From assembly GCA_021234155.1 (NCBI GenBank), contig JAJEKV010000032.1, positions 14,340,283 to 14,404,282 on the forward strand: 64,000 nucleotides of DNA, in the 5' to 3' direction. Shown here piece after piece: positions 50,251 through 63,079 of the stretch. The notes under the pieces are model-generated. The model saw only the letters and a list, made by a program, of their open reading frames with translations. It was not told the origin of the DNA and searched no databases. Within the stretch, counting starts at the first letter, position 1; each line of letters starts with the position of its first letter. The stretch comes from Isoetes taiwanensis. Taxonomy: Eukaryota; Streptophyta; Lycopodiopsida; Isoetales; Isoetaceae. Made by a program: the position numbers and the translations under genes.

Positions 50251-52312
50251 GGTGGCTTGAATTCCTTCATTTTTTTTTTTTTGTTAAACAATACTTTACC
50301 ACTTTTTCTTTTCAATTCTTTCCAAAGAAAGGTATTTCTAGGAGTAAAATAATCCATTCTTTTGTTTTCATTTCAAGGGGTTAAGTATGGATACATATGA
50401 CGCCCAATTTGAAAATTAATGTTCAGCGTGAAACGTTCAATTGAATTCTTGTTGAGACTTTGAGGGAGAAAATTGCCACCTTACTACCGTGCCTATAATT
50501 TCAACATGGTGGAAAATCCGTTCATGAATGTTAATATGTCGTGCATTTCCTTCGTAGAAAAGGCTCATGAGCCATTCAAGACAAAGTTGCTCATGGCCAC
50601 TCATCTACTTTGTTTTTACAAGAATTTATTTAAATCACCCTTTCAAAATGGCGCACGCCATTTGTTCATATGAAGCATTTTAATCTAAACAAGCAAAAAA
50701 TTTAAAAGTTGAAACCAAATAATTGAGGAAATATCACTAACCTCCACCAATGCGAACTCGAATAATTTTGAAGTCTTTTACAGGGTTTATGGGATTTGTT
50801 TTTCAGATTGAATATGAACCCTTGATCTCCAGCATATCCAGAGCATCGTACTACATCAACGGCTACCATCTCTTCGGCAAAAAAATTCCCCGCCACTTTC
50901 TAAGGTCACTTCCATGGCCAGACAAAACAAAAAAAAAACGAAGCTCCTAGCTCAAGGAACCATAGCTCAAGGAACTACAGCTATGGCATGTCTCGGCATA
51001 GTATAAGCTGTCCTGCCATCCTACACGCATCGCCGTCCTACCATCGCACACCCATCCGCCCTCTTGGGCCCCTGGACATCTGAAGATTTCGTGAAATTTT
51101 TTGCTGAAGGCCACGGACTGTAAAATCCGGGCTGTGCGGCTTTAAATCTGAAGATTTGGCCAATATTTTTTACTCGAACCCCAATTCCGGCCTCTGTGGC
51201 TTTGAATCTTCAAGCAGATTTCCTGCTCAAACAGATTGCAAATCCTGTCTGTGTGGTTGCCCCTCCCCTGTGCCGCCATGCTGAAAACAAACCCCAAAGC
51301 CGGCTGTCGCTGCCGCTCCAAATCCCAAATCCCAAGTGGTTTCCACGCTGCCGCTCCAGACCCAAGATTCCTTTTCACTTGAAACCAGACTTCAGCGCCC
51401 TTGAAACCATGGCTGCCCCCGCTCTGCTCCGCTGCACCTGCTGGAAAAGAAACTGGCCTGAAACGCTATCCACAATGGAAATTTGCCAACCGTATGGCAA
51501 CAACAAGCTTGCAACCAGTTCGAAATTAGAAGTCAGACATCTAAATGCCAACAAGCTGCTCAAATCGCCTAAAATATACGGTTTCCCATACTCTACACCA
51601 GCCAAATCTTACTCCACACCATTGCATTCCAAATACAAAACAAAAAACGGGGAAGTTTATCACTAACCTCCACCAATGTTTACGTTTGGGATTTTGGAGC
51701 TCCTTTCCCACTCCTATATGCATGCATATAGATGTACAATTGTATGAGTGGGTAAAAGCATGTTAGGGGTATCCAGTTTTTGAACTTGCCAAAGTACCTA
51801 CACTAGGTACTCTAGAAACTAGTACTTCCATTTTTTTACTTATCATCAAAATCAATTCAAAATCTCAAAATAAATAGTCTAGGACACGTTAAGATTTTTT
51901 AGATAGTGAAAACAAATATATTAGAGACTAGAAAATATGTGTTAGCTTATAAACTTACAAGTCATTGAGACATTATATAAGTTTTGCAGTAACCAATGTC
52001 GGCTAGCTTTTTAAATACTTTTCTGTGTCACTAAATGATACTTTTTAAGGGACACCCTAATATGCTTTTACTCGTGTCTACGCTACTCCGTTCCTAAAAT
52101 TCTCGCTCCTAGATCAATAAGCATTAGAAAGAAAAAGCTCAAATTTTCATGCAAGAACAAAGAAAGGCACAACGTGCTAGCACAATATTAGAATGAAATT
52201 GCAAATTAAGGCAAAACTCAGCTTTCAAAAAAAATAACTCCAGTAGAGTCACGGCAAAATATGTAAAACTCAACTCATACATTTCATGCATATTTAATCT
52301 CCATTCACATAT
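50251..52312. other. no firm gene; frame at 51196-51666 unassigned
   Basis: The 156-codon frame at 51196-51666 starts MALNLQADFLLKQIANPVCV and has no domain I recognise; a minus-strand frame overlaps it. ATATCACTAACCTCCACCAATG-like sequence occurs at both 50730 and 51659, suggesting two copies of a repeat edge around this segment. Confidence 0.4.
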
Positions 52313-52605
52313 GAGCATTAAGAACATCCCAGAACATTCTATTTTAAGCAGTTGCAAAGTTTCAAACAACTTCAAAAAACTTGATATTTTAGACTGAGGT
52401 GCTTACCCATGAGCATCTGGAACATTCTAGAACATTTTATTTTGAGTATTTGCAAAGTCTCAAAAAACTTGCTATTTTTAGAATGAGGTACTTGCCCATG
52501 AGCATCTGGAACATTCTAGAACATTCTATTTTTTGAGTGTTTGCAAAGTCCCAAAAAAAATTCTATTTTTAGACTGAGGTGCTTGCCCAGGAGCATCTGG
52601 AACGC
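52313..52605. repeat. about 90-bp tandem repeat, three and a bit copies
   Basis: Units start GAGCATCTGGAACATTCTAG, contain TATTTGCAAAGTC and CTATTTTTAGA, and end GAGGTGCTTGCCCA, near 52313, 52411, 52500 and 52591 (partial). The same blocks occur singly in the arms of the inverted repeat (15780-15950 and 16320-16480), so this is a shared dispersed family. Confidence 0.8.
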
Positions 52606-52989
52606 ACTTACATTTTAAGATCTAAATACCATTCCCCTTGCTATTTTAGAATTCTGAATATCCTATCCATCTACTTTTCAACGCCATCTAAATGCTCAGT
52701 ACTATGCCTGGTCTGCCAGATCTTCTGGACTGTTTCTTTGGCCTCCAGGATCAAAAGCTTCCATGCTTTATTCCATTAGTTCAGGTCCTTCTTTCGGATA
52801 TTTGGCCTCAAGCATCGCTTGTAGTGAGTGAGTTGCCTAATAAATTGATGCATGAAATGAGCTCATGCATCCTAATGTTTAACAAGGCAACCTTCTGATT
52901 GATCAATATAAAGGCCAAATAGTGTTGGGAAGTGTGGGAATCTCTGGTGGATCCCAACACTAACTATTGAGGGGTTGGCCTGACAGTGT

Positions 52990-54080
52990 TATTCGACCTT
53001 ATCATATAACCGATGTACTGCATTTTGCAATTCTATAGGGACTCCCAATTACATCAATCTCTCCCACTGCCTTTTCCGTGACACAATGTCAAAAACCTTC
53101 GCAAAATCAACAAATCAACAATACAGGTCCTGCCGATGATTCCTGCTTTCTTCAACCAAGGTGCATAGTATAAAAATATAATCAATGGTAGAGTGTCCAG
53201 ACGTGAATCTTGCATGTGCATGGGCCAAAACCTCTGCTTCCTCCACCCACATCGTCAAATGCCGCTCAAAAATGCTGGCCATTAGTTTTGCAAACATCGA
53301 GTTGATCATGATTGTTCGGGTGCATCGTCTGCCTTGTAGATGGGAATAACCCTGGTAAAGGTCCACTGTGAGGGAAAGCATTCTTGTAGCACCAGTTAAA
53401 CAATGCAATTATGAGGAGCACCATCGGTGGCCCTTCCCATTTGAGCAAATCTGCATGAATGCCGTTTTAACTGCCACGTTGCCATTGGAGAGATATTGTA
53501 AGACCTGGCCAACCCCTGCCTTTGTGATTATTAGTGCTGGACCAATCTATGGGAGTATTGCAGTTCAAATAGAGCTGCTACAAGTATTGTACCCATTGCT
53601 TGGAAGTGGGGTATTTTCTGTAGCTACAGAAGTTGATTGCATGCATCCGCGACATGCACATGCAAAGTGGGATCAGTGACCTGTCGAAGCCAACATTTAA
53701 GTTCCTCGTATTCATCATCAAACCACCAGTTACGAGGAAAGGTTATTGCCTCTGAGGGACTCAGTGGGCGACCTCTCCAAAGCATCTTTCGGCAGCACTC
53801 ATAAGCACATTAGTCAACTGGGTAGTCGCTTGTTGTAGCATGCGAAGTTGCAGAAGCCCCACTAGCTCGTTTGTGAGCATCTGGGCATAAGTCTCTGCGT
53901 AATCATAGTTCAGGCACAATTGAGGCATGCGAAGGAGTGTAGCACACAGAATACAAACTGATCACCAAGCTACTTGCAAGAAGAGTGATTGATGATCTGA
54001 ATCAAATATAGGTGACAAGGTGCAGATCCTGCTCAGCTACCAGCACGTAAGTTACAACATTAAAGCCGCACCCTAGTTCT
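52990..54080 (-). pseudogene. LINE D: endonuclease end and early reverse transcriptase (minus)
   Basis: From right to left: an eroded endonuclease tail (VVTYVLVAEQDLHLV), linker AETYAQMLTNELVGL and LTNVLMSAAERCFG, then LKWEGPPMVLLIIALFNWCY, a RTIMINSMFAKLMASIFERH block, ARFTSGHSTIDYIFIL, FVDFAKVFDIV and finally LGVPIELQNAVHRLYDKV near 53000. These are RT blocks 1 to 3 in order, with several stops and shifts. The element stops just before the QGCPLSP block. It is a different LINE family from A-C and resembles LINE E. Confidence 0.8.
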
Positions 54081-54481
54081 CCTGCCTCCAAGTGTAGCTG
54101 GGAAGGATGGCCACTATGCTAGACCATTGCATATAACCACGTCAAAGATGTTACACATCTGAAGTAACTATCTGCCATAGCACGTGACCGGATGTGCTCT
54201 ATCAATCAATGCACATGGTCGAGAAGTCTCTACAGAGCGAAACTATAACATGTCCTCTGGCAAGAGGTCAAACTTCGTTAATTATTCTATGTCAATGCAT
54301 GTGTAAGTAAGATGACATGTCCCAATTGTCTGTGTTGATGTATGTCTTCATATAGATCGACATAAACAACCTATTCACATCTATGCGGTTGTTATAGAAG
54401 TTAGAATCTGCATTTAGGAAGTAGCATGCTGCCACAAAAAAGAGGCTGTCCACTGCAACTCCGCACTCGAACCTACATCAT

Positions 54482-54967
54482 GTGCGAGCAAGAGCAATTA
54501 CCACCAGTGCCTACCTGCAACTTGACAATATTACAAGGGAGAACAAGAATCAAACACTCTTTGCTTACTGTGCCATGTTAGTGGAGCTAGGGATCTTTAG
54601 AAAAGTGAAGCTCAGATTCTTACTTGTAGGCCACACTCATGATCAAATTGACCAAATGTTCAGCAGATTTTCTGTGTGCCTTAGAAGGAAGAAGGCTTTT
54701 TCTCTTCCTACTTTAGTTCGAATTATTGAAGATTCTTACACGCCCATTCCAGTGATTGAGCTTCTTAAAGAGACTGCTGACTTCAGAGAGTTTGTTTTCT
54801 CTCAACGTTTAGATAGAGAACAAGCTGTGAACAAGTTGAATGATCTCACCTTTCAACATCACATCAAGTTCTACTTGAAGGATGGACAAAGCTTCTTACA
54901 AGGGAAGAAATACACCACAACTAAGGACTGGAGTCCACCAGAGGGATTGTTTGGAGCTGCCCAATGA
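54482..54967 (+). pseudogene. DUF7869-like fragment (transposon-derived)
   Basis: A 161-codon frame with LQLDNITRENKNQTLFAYCA, VELGIFRKVKLRFLLVGHTH, DQIDQMFSRFSVCLRRKKAF and TLVRIIEDSYTPIP. The QLDN...E..N and VGHTHxxIDQMFSR pair is typical of a widespread repeat family in plants, algae and animals annotated with a DUF7869-type domain, often carried by transposons. Both ends are missing. It sits inside the minus-strand LINE region, so it probably inserted there. Confidence 0.62.
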
Positions 54968-55439
54968 GGTTCCTCCCTACTTCTTTGGGAAGGCTGCGCA
55001 CCATCACATTGTGGCCCTATGTATTGACAATGCATGGGCGATCGAGGTGTTGAATACCATGACAAGTTGCCCCGGCAATGCGCATGGGAGCATGAAACTT
55101 CATATGGGAGAGCACTAGGGTTTTGTTGCTCTCTGACCATTGGGGGAATTCTAGCTTCTCGGCAGGTGTTGTCTACTGTCTGTAAGGTGTGGCCTGTTAT
55201 TTGCGCTAGGGGTGAGGTGATAGGGGTTGTCGGAGCATGGCGATATATGTCTGTCTGTGCTGGTAGGTTTCGGGCATGTGAACACGAGCAGCAGGCACAG
55301 TATGCTAAGTAGCCTCCACCCCATGAAGTTGATAGCTTAGCTCTTGCTGGAGTAATTCCTGCTTTGCCAATTTGTGCATGCAATGTCGTAGCTACTCATG
55401 AGCATCTGCATGGAGACCCCTACCCTCCTAAGCAATTGA

Positions 55440-55660
55440 TGCATTCAACTCTCGCACTCGATCCCGTGCAATAGTGTTATGCTCCAACCTCTGAAGTTTG
55501 GAGGTAACCTCGGTATCTACAGCACTGAAGAGGCTATTTCGAGACTATTGATCCTGTCCTGAAGGGTTTGGAGGTGCTAGTGTTGCAATTGGCTTTAATG
55601 GTTGCTTGAGATGCCCTTTCCATGTCTATTATGAGGTCACACTTGCCGATGTCCAATGCG
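55440..55660 (-). pseudogene. coiled-coil fragment, possible LINE D ORF1
   Basis: Minus-strand pieces LQTLQDRINSLE and, after a shift, SLFSAVDTEVTSKLQRLEHN then TIARDRVRELNASI. Heptad-like leucines and charge fit the coiled coil of a LINE ORF1 protein. Its strand and position (5' of LINE D endonuclease) agree with that, but the piece is short. Confidence 0.4.
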
Positions 55661-55954
55661 TCATTTTGCTCTACTTAAGGTTGATGTCGAACTTGACTCT
55701 TGTTCCTTTGGTGCTGCAGTTTAAAACGCCTATAAGACTGATCCATATTCAAGAATTATGGCGAAGACTCTAGTCTTTTCTCTAGTCTGTTATTAAATTG
55801 CAAAAAAAGGAGTCTTGGCAGGACATTTTCCCTTTTTACTAGCGTTCTATCCTTCTATCCTTCTGCTCCAAACCACAACAAATGCCGGCGATGCTATTTG
55901 CTTGAATCTTCTTGTTTTCTGATTTTATATTCCATATTGTTGTTAAGACAACAA

Positions 55955-56211
55955 AGCAATTATTTTGGACATTGACATTCACCAGTTGGAACACTGGCTC
56001 ATGGACAATGGGGGTGGCAGGACCCAACTTTTGCATCAGGTCATCAGGCAACTCATCTATGTAGACGATGTTGACCTCTTAGCTCACACTCCAGAGGATA
56101 TGCAGTCTCACCTAGATGCTCTGGATACATTCTGCCAGGCCACAGACATGAACGTCAATCTGGCCAAGACTAAGGTGGTCGTAATCTCATCCTCGTGCCA
56201 TCTAAGGCCCC
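55955..56211 (+). pseudogene. LINE E, reverse transcriptase piece left of the copia insertion
   Basis: IHQLEHWLMDNGG, then IRQLIYVDDVDLLAHTPEDM and ATDMNVNLAKTKVVVI. This is the catalytic xxDD block and thumb entry of a LINE reverse transcriptase (YVDD rather than the YADD of LINEs A and C). It stops at the copia target duplication GCCCC (56207-56211) and resumes at 63080. Confidence 0.85.
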
Positions 56212-56798
56212 TGAAGGGATTTTTCAAGATTTACTTAACCAAACAAGTCTACTTATTGGCATAAATCTTAGAGACACCTTGAACCTAGAGCAATATCACA
56301 AAATGATTTAGACCATTGGAAGAATCTTAGCATGCATTATTCATATGGATAATATATCCGTTTGCATTTACAATCCTTCGAGAGCCCAAGCGCTCGAACT
56401 TGCACTCCAATTCTTCTATCTGCTCCAATATTTTTACAATCGTTCTATCTGCACTTAAATAAGCAATCAGTCGGTGGCATGAGTTCGGAAAGGCGGATTT
56501 CCTGGTGTTTCTATTTTCTTCACGTCACAACAATATCCCACAGGCAGATTTCCGTTCGCGAGCCCAGCTGAGTTTTGTTTAAACAATATCCCACATGCAC
56601 CTCTTACCTTTTCAACCTTGAACCATTGAACAGTTTAACTTTAATATTATCTCGTCTCAAATGAATATCTTGACCCTAAGGAAATTTGGTTCTTCATTCT
56701 TCTGTGTGTAATACCTGAGTGTGCAATACCCCTTAGATCATTTCTCTGATAACTTCATAAACTGGCTTAACCAAATATTACATGATTAGTTTCCTTCA
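56212..56798 (-). repeat. copia 3' LTR
   Basis: 587 bases with TG/CA ends. It has the extra 14 and 17 bases relative to the other LTR and adjoins the polypurine tract on its right. Confidence 0.93.
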
Positions 56799-58405
56799 TT
56801 TCCCCCTTCATGTAAGGCATGTAATATTTCTGTATCACTGTATTGGATCATGCTTCTTAGCTCCAGAAACCTGTATATTGGCAGAGCCTTTGTCATTATA
56901 TCAGCTACTTGATCTTCAGTGCTTATGTAGGTCAGATGTAAAAGTCCTTTGCTCACCACATCCCTAATGAAATGAATCTCCAGATCTATATGTTTAGAAC
57001 GTTCATGCAATACAGGATTTTTGGACATTGCAATACAGCTGGTGCTATCACAAAATACCACTGTAGGTTTGTTCTGGAACACATGCAGTTCATCTAGTAA
57101 CCTCCTTTCCCAAATGATTTCTTTTGCAACCAATGTTGCTGCATTATACTCTGCCTCAGCAGTTGATAGAGCCACACTATTTTGTTTTTTACATTTCCAT
57201 GCCACAGGAGCTCCTCCCAATAAAATTATGTAACCTGAAGTTGATCTCCTGTTGTCAAGATCCCCTGCCCAGTCTGAGTCACAATAAGCTGTCAGATTTA
57301 ATTCATTTGAATTATAGCAAACTCCAAGTTCCATGGTACCTTTAAGATACCTCAGGATCCTTTTTGCAGCAATCCAATGACCCTTACCAGGATCATTATT
57401 ATACATGCTAAGAATGTTTACAGCAAAAGAGATGTCTGGTCTGGTACAATTAGCCACGTACAGTAAACATCCAATCAGAGATCTATAGGGAATGCTCTCC
57501 ATCTGTTCTCTTTCTTTTGCATTTTGTGGACTCATAAGCTTTGAGATTTTATGTCCAGGAGCAACAGGAGAATTTGCAGCATTACAATTCTTCATGCCAA
57601 ATCTCTCAAGCATATTTTCAATATGCATTCTTTGATTTAATAACAAGGTCTTCCTTTCTCTATTTCTATAAACTTCTATACCCAAAAACCTTTTTAATTC
57701 TCCAAGATCTGTCATTTCAAACCTCTTATTCAAAATGTGTTTGCATTGATCCAGAATCCTTTTCCCTTTTGCAACCATAATGTTGTCATCAACATAAAGA
57801 CCAATAATGCACCAATTTTGTTGATCTCCAAATCTATATAAATTCCCATCAAAATTCAACTTCTCAAATCCTTGTTTTTGCAAATAGTTATTCATGCAAT
57901 TATACCATTCCCTTGGTGATTACTTTAAGCCATAAACAGCTCTTTTCAACTTCCAAACTTTCCCATCTTCAATCTCAAATCCAGGAGCCTGTTTTAAATA
58001 AATTTCCTCTTCAAGTTTGGCATTCAAAAATGCTGTACTTACATCCATATGATGTATTTCAAGATCATGAGAATTTGCAATAGCAAGCAACATTCTTAAA
58101 CTGTTTATCTTAACCAAAGGTGAAAAGGTTTCATCATAATCTCGTCCTCTTTTTTTAGTAAAGCCTTGAGCTACAAGTCTGGCCTTAAATTTGTCTGGCT
58201 TTCCTTCAATTCCAGGTTTAATCCTAAATACCCATTTGTTTCCAATGATATTTTTACCTGCAGGTCTATCAACTATCTCATATGTCTCTGTTCTTTTGAA
58301 AGCTTTCATTTCTTCTTCCATAGCTGCCAACCATTGCTTTGCATATTTTCCATTTACTGCTTCAAAATAGTTTTTTGGTAATTCAGCACTCTCCAAGCTT
58401 AACAC
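56786..58405 (-). pseudogene. copia reverse transcriptase and RNase H
   Basis: Starts with the copia RT entry (AMEEEMKAFKRTETYEIV, KWVFRIKPG, VAQGFTKKRGRDYDETFSPL, MDVSTAFLNAKLEEEIYLKQ) and runs through GLYVDDNIMVA with catalytic YVDD. RNase H follows with YCDSDWAGD, STSGYIILLGGAPVAWKCKK, STAEAEY and HIDLEIHFIRD. One in-frame TAA at 57920-57922 sits in GLK(stop)SPREWYN, where copia elements have Gln (CAA to TAA). Otherwise open. Confidence 0.93.
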
Positions 58406-59812
58406 ATCAAATATACTATGGATTTCACCTACATGAGGCTAAAACCTTTTGCTCTTTCCTTCTTCATTTCTGCCATGATATTCCATTAACCTTTTATTTT
58501 CATCTTCTAACATTTGAGCTTCAGTTCTTCTTGGTTTTCTTTTTGGTTTGTCTGGAACATTTGTATCTATTTGTTCATCCATGACTTCTTCTCTATGAAT
58601 AACCTCTTCATTTATTTTTTCTGCTTCACTTTCATAATCTGAGTCATTACTAGAATATTCCACTGCTTTCATCATTTCATCCCTTGGATTTTCTTCCAAA
58701 TTTTCAGTTGATCTTCTGCTCTTTCTTTCAAGGGTTCAGTTTTAACAAGTTCATATTTGTCTGAGTCATTTACCTTTGGAATCAACTTGTAGAACTGTGT
58801 CTCATCAAATACTACATCCCTACTAATAACAACTTTTCTTTTTGCAGGATCAAAGAGCCTATAGGCTTTGGAATTTTCATCATAACCTACCAAATATGTG
58901 ATATATGCTCGGTTATCTAATTTTCTCCTCAATTCCTCTGGCACATGTGCAAATGCAAGACATCCATAAGCTCCTAAATTATCAAAGCAAGGCAACTTAC
59001 CAGACCATAGCATATCTGGAGCAGCTCCATTAGTACTTTTGGTTGGCAACAGATTTTGAACATATACTGCAGTTTTAACTGCTTCATCCCAAATATAGTT
59101 TGGCAATCCCGAATATTTTAACATGGACCTGACAGCATTCAACAAAGTCCTATTCTTTCTTTCTGCTACTCCATTTTGCTGTGGTGAGAACCTGCATGTC
59201 AACTGCCTCTTAATTCCAAGTTTTCCACAAAAGTCCTTGAACTCCTTAGACATATACTCACCACCTCGATCAGATCTCAAGCATTTTAATTTTCTTCCAG
59301 TTTCAAGTTGTACTTCAGCAATAAATAGTTTCAAAGCATTAAAAGCTTGATCTTTAGTTTTCAAACAGTAGCATTTTGTTTTTTTGCTGAAGTCATCTAT
59401 AAAGGTCATGAAATATATGTGCCCAGTCATGCTTGTTACATTAATTGGACCACACAGGTCAGTATGCACAAGATCCAAGATTCCCTTTGCTCTTTTGGTA
59501 GATTTTTTAAATGGCTGCCTTGTTTGTTTTCCCAACATACATCCTGCACACAATTTGTTTCCAGATTTTTCTTCCTTTGCTTTAATCCAATTCTTCTTAG
59601 CCATTATCTCAACATTTGTCATATTTGTATGACACATCCTGTTATGCCAAACTTTCAAAGATGGATATTCTACAATGTTCAAATTTGGCATTTGCTCAAG
59701 ATCAAAACCAAACAAGTTTCCAACACGTTTGCCAATAAACTTAACTTCATTTCCCAAAAGAATTTTACATTCAAGTTTATCAAAATTGACCTTATAATCA
59801 AGGTCAACTAAC
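58406..59812 (-). pseudogene. copia gag-pre-integrase and integrase
   Basis: HHCC zinc region (WHNRMCHTNMTNVEIM, LCAGCMLGKQTRQPF), then the integrase core with DLVHTDLCGP, FIDDFSKKTKCY (D), SDRGGEYMSKEF (D) and QQNGVAERKNRT (E). It continues to the C-terminal GYDENSKAYRLFDP region and an acidic linker (58439-58699). A frameshift near 58700 and a stop at 58439-58441 interrupt the linker. Pre-integrase sequence ends at 59812 against the nested insertion. Confidence 0.9.
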
Positions 59813-61194
59813 CATATTCACACGGGGGTGACTCCGGGCAACGAGAGCTGTTGGATAGGCATATTCACCCCTCATTCCTTAATCTACACCGTATGTAAAG
59901 TTCCTCGTTTGTGGGGTATGCAAGTACAAAATTTGCTATACTGTATAACAAGATTCGCAAAATACTATAAGATTTCAAGCGGAATACTATATAGTGTTGA
60001 TTTTGTACGTGCAAAATACAATTATGAAGGCTCTCGCTGCCCTATGTCATCCCCCGTGTGAATATGCACCCAAACCAAAGGGGGCTTATGGGGGATTCTA
60101 ATTTAAATGCGTTGGACCCAATGGTTGTGTTAATTAATATCAATGGTAGTTGTGTTGGTTGTTAATGTCAATGGTTGTTATGTGTTGGTTGTTATGTGTT
60201 GGAGGATTTAATTTTTATATGTTGGATGTTAATGATTTGTGTTGCAAAAAATTTTTTTTGGCCCCTTCGGGGCCTTATGGACGTCCCCCCCTCCCGGATG
60301 TGACAAAAATTTTAGAATTCAAACCAGAAAAAAACTAGAATTCATTTGAGACTTTCATCACCTGTAGCTTTTGAATTTCATCACAATAAAACAAATACAA
60401 CATAAGTAAAAGTTACCATAAAGATAGAGCGGATTGATCCCATTATTCTGAAAGTCATAAAGTTTGCAACACCCATACACAAACATTTTTCAACTGGAAT
60501 TTAACAGCAGCCTTTGGCCTCCATGGATTCTTGTGGTGAGAAACCAAAGTGGGAAACTTTTCTGCTTGTTAACACAAGGATCTAGAAGCCTTGGAATTTG
60601 CTTAATAACTGCCTCAAAATCTAAAAATGCATGGTAATTTTTTGCAACCTTCATTCGGAATGAGCCATAAGACAATATCCAATAGCGCAATCCTGTATTA
60701 ATCAGCTGGTAGGATGTGAAAGCCTACCAAACCCGGCCGAAAAATTGCTGTTTTAGCATAGATAACTTAGCCAAACATATCCATATCATACACTATCAAA
60801 AAGATCTCGGAGAGAGCTTTCCAACGCAATAAAAATTATCTCAAACAGAGCTCCGGATCAAAAGTTATGATAAGAAATGTGTTGCCGACGGGGAAACTGC
60901 ACTACATGCGCCCTTCAAGCCCTTCATGTGTCCATTATGCACCACACACACAAAAAGAGGGCTTTTGTTGTGAGCCATTGGTTGTTGACCATTATGCACC
61001 ACACGCACAAAAAAGGGCTTTTGTTGTGAGCCATTGGTTGTTGACCATTGGAAAAAAAAGGCTAAAATCAATGGCTTAGAAATGGTGCACTCTAGATGTA
61101 CGCATTAGTACATCCATTTGAATACATCATGAAATCATAGCAAAACCTTAGTGAAAAGCGTACAAAAACACAAAGAAAACCCCCTGTTATTATG
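59813..61194. mobile_element. 1.4-kb insertion inside copia, with palindromic left part
   Basis: Copia protein stops at FCVPGLVRNLISV (61190 side) and resumes at LVDLDYKVNF (59812 side), which are adjacent in intact copia proteins. CATATT occurs at both edges (near 59813 and 61187), a likely target duplication. The left 254 bases (59813-60066) form a foldback with perfect 16-base ends CATATTCACACGGGGG and a longer imperfect arm. The rest has no clear gene. Confidence 0.7.
60934..61046. repeat. 56-bp tandem repeat, two copies
   Basis: ATTATGCACCACAC, AAAGAGGGCTTTTGTTGTG and AGCCATTGGTTGTTGACC repeat with a few changes within the insertion in copia. Confidence 0.85.
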
Positions 61195-62523
61195 CTACAT
61201 ATTGGCACACAGAAATTAAGTTCCTGACTAATCCAGGTACACAAAAAACATCCTTGAGTTCTACAGCTTTTCCATTTAGATCAAATAATTCCAAAACACC
61301 AAAGTCTTCTATCTCTTGCAAACTTCCATCTCCTAGTTGTACATAACCAGCTCCCTTTTTCTTGCACTCCTTGAGCAATTTTGAATCCTTTTCAGCTCCT
61401 GAATCTATTACCAAGAATTTGTTATTGTTCTTTTTCAAATCACTTGAAACAGACATAATGCAATCATTATTTACCTTAGTTGTTTCATCAATCTCCTCCT
61501 CTTCAACTGATTTTGATTCCTGAATAATATTCATGGTTGGATTCTTCCCCCTTTGAATTATTTTTCCTCTTCCAGATCCACCCTTATAGTTAGAGCCTCT
61601 TCCTCTTCCTCTACCTTTTCCAAAATTTCCTTTCGGACTAGGGCAGCTTGCTGCCATGTGACCTTTTCCATCACAATTATAACATCTTATCACTCTGCCT
61701 TCATTTGGGCATTCAGCCTTAAGATGACCAAACTGGTTACAATTATAACATGGCCCAACTTTCTCTTTATTAGCATTTCCACTTTTCTTATATTTTCCAG
61801 TAAACAAGACTTCAGCAGAATTTTCTTCTTCATCTAACTCAACTCCCCTTTGCTCAAACTCAGTCCTAATCATTTGAACAACATGTTCCTTTGACCTTGC
61901 AACATTTCTTATCAATGTAGACAATTCACTGTTGTGAGATACTGACCTAGCCAGTGACAAAATCTGATAGTGTTCATTCAAAATGATTCCTGCCCCATCA
62001 AGATCAGCTATAATGGAGTCAAACTTCTCCAGAAATTCTGTCAAATTGTCTTTTTCATATAGCTTTAGTTTCCTAAGTTGCTTTTCCAAAACATCAATCT
62101 GAGAGGACGTTTTAATCTCATATTGATTCACCATATATTTCCACATATCTTTAGGATTCATACCTCTCAACTTGAGTTTGATAGCAGCACCTACTTTGCT
62201 TTAATAATTGCTTGAGCCTCCATTATCTTCAATTTTTCAGCTGGACCTGCAATTATTTTTGAAGCAACAGTAGACACATTACCTCCATCACCTGCAGTGG
62301 ATTTTTCAGCAGTTGAGCTTTCAGCTCCTTCAGCACTTGAACTTCCAGAATCTACCACTGTGTTAACATTTCCTTCCTCAATGAGATACCAAAGATTTTC
62401 AAACTCCAGCACTTGCCTAATCCCATGTTTCCAAACTTGAAAACCTGTGTCTCCCTTAAAAACTTCAATAGATGTCAACAGGTTAGCTCCAAATCTTGTT
62501 GACATTGTTAGCTCTGATACCAA
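61195..62523 (-). pseudogene. copia gag and protease
   Basis: Gag begins near 62505 (MSTRFGANLLTSIEVFKGD), continues after a frameshift near 62180 (GMNPKDMWKYMVNQYEIK), and has two CCHC knuckles, CYNCNQFGHLKAEC and CYNCDGKGHMAASC, then a Gly/Arg/Lys-rich stretch. The protease site is LVIDSGAEKD, where the copia aspartate triad D-S-G is kept. Ends at the nested insertion. The double knuckle is unusual but known in some copia lineages. Confidence 0.9.
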
Positions 62524-63079
62524 TGAAGGGATTTTTCAAGATTTACATAACCAAACAAGTCTACTTATTGGCACAAATCTTAGAGACACCTTGAACCTAG
62601 AGGATTTAGACCATTGGAAGAATCTTAACATGCATTGTTCATATGGATAATATATCCGTTTGCTTTTACAATCCTTCGAGAGCCCAAGCGCTCGAACTTG
62701 CACTCCAATTCTTCTATCTGCTCCAATATTTTTACAATCGTTCTATCTGCACTTAAATAATGAGTTCGGCAAGGCGGATTTCCTGGTGTTTCTATTTTCT
62801 TCACGTCACAACAATATCCCACAGGCAGATTTCCGTTCGCGAGCCCAGCTGAGTTTTGTTTAAACAATATCCCACATGCACCTCTTACCTTTTCAACCTC
62901 GAACCATTGAACAGTTTAACTTTAATATTATCTCGTCTCAAACAAATATCTTGACCCTAAGGAAATTTGGTTCTTCATTCTTCTGTGTGCAATATCTGAG
63001 TGTGCAATACCCCTTAGATCATTTCTCTGATAACTTCATAAACTGGCTTAACCAAATATTACATGATTAGTTTCCTTCA
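62524..63079 (-). repeat. copia 5' LTR
   Basis: 556 bases with TG/CA ends, next to the tRNA-Met primer-binding site on its left (62510-62523 region). Confidence 0.93.

Larger units (their letters stand above)
56212..63079 (-). mobile_element. Ty1/copia LTR retrotransposon, nearly complete
   Basis: LTRs at 56212-56798 and 62524-63079 both run TGAAGGGATT to TTTCCTTCA. The 5-base target duplication GCCCC flanks the element (56207-56211; 63080-63084). Transcription would run on the minus strand. Next to the right LTR is the primer site TGGTATCAGAGC (initiator tRNA-Met), and next to the left LTR is the polypurine tract GAAGGGGGAAA. Order gag, protease, integrase, RT-RNase H is the copia order. 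The LTRs differ by two indels (14 and 17 bases) and scattered substitutions, so insertion is not very recent. Confidence 0.95.

Noticed and set aside
51196-51666. 156-codon frame proposed as a gene
   Set aside because: No family recognised and a minus-strand frame overlaps; kept only as an unassigned stretch.
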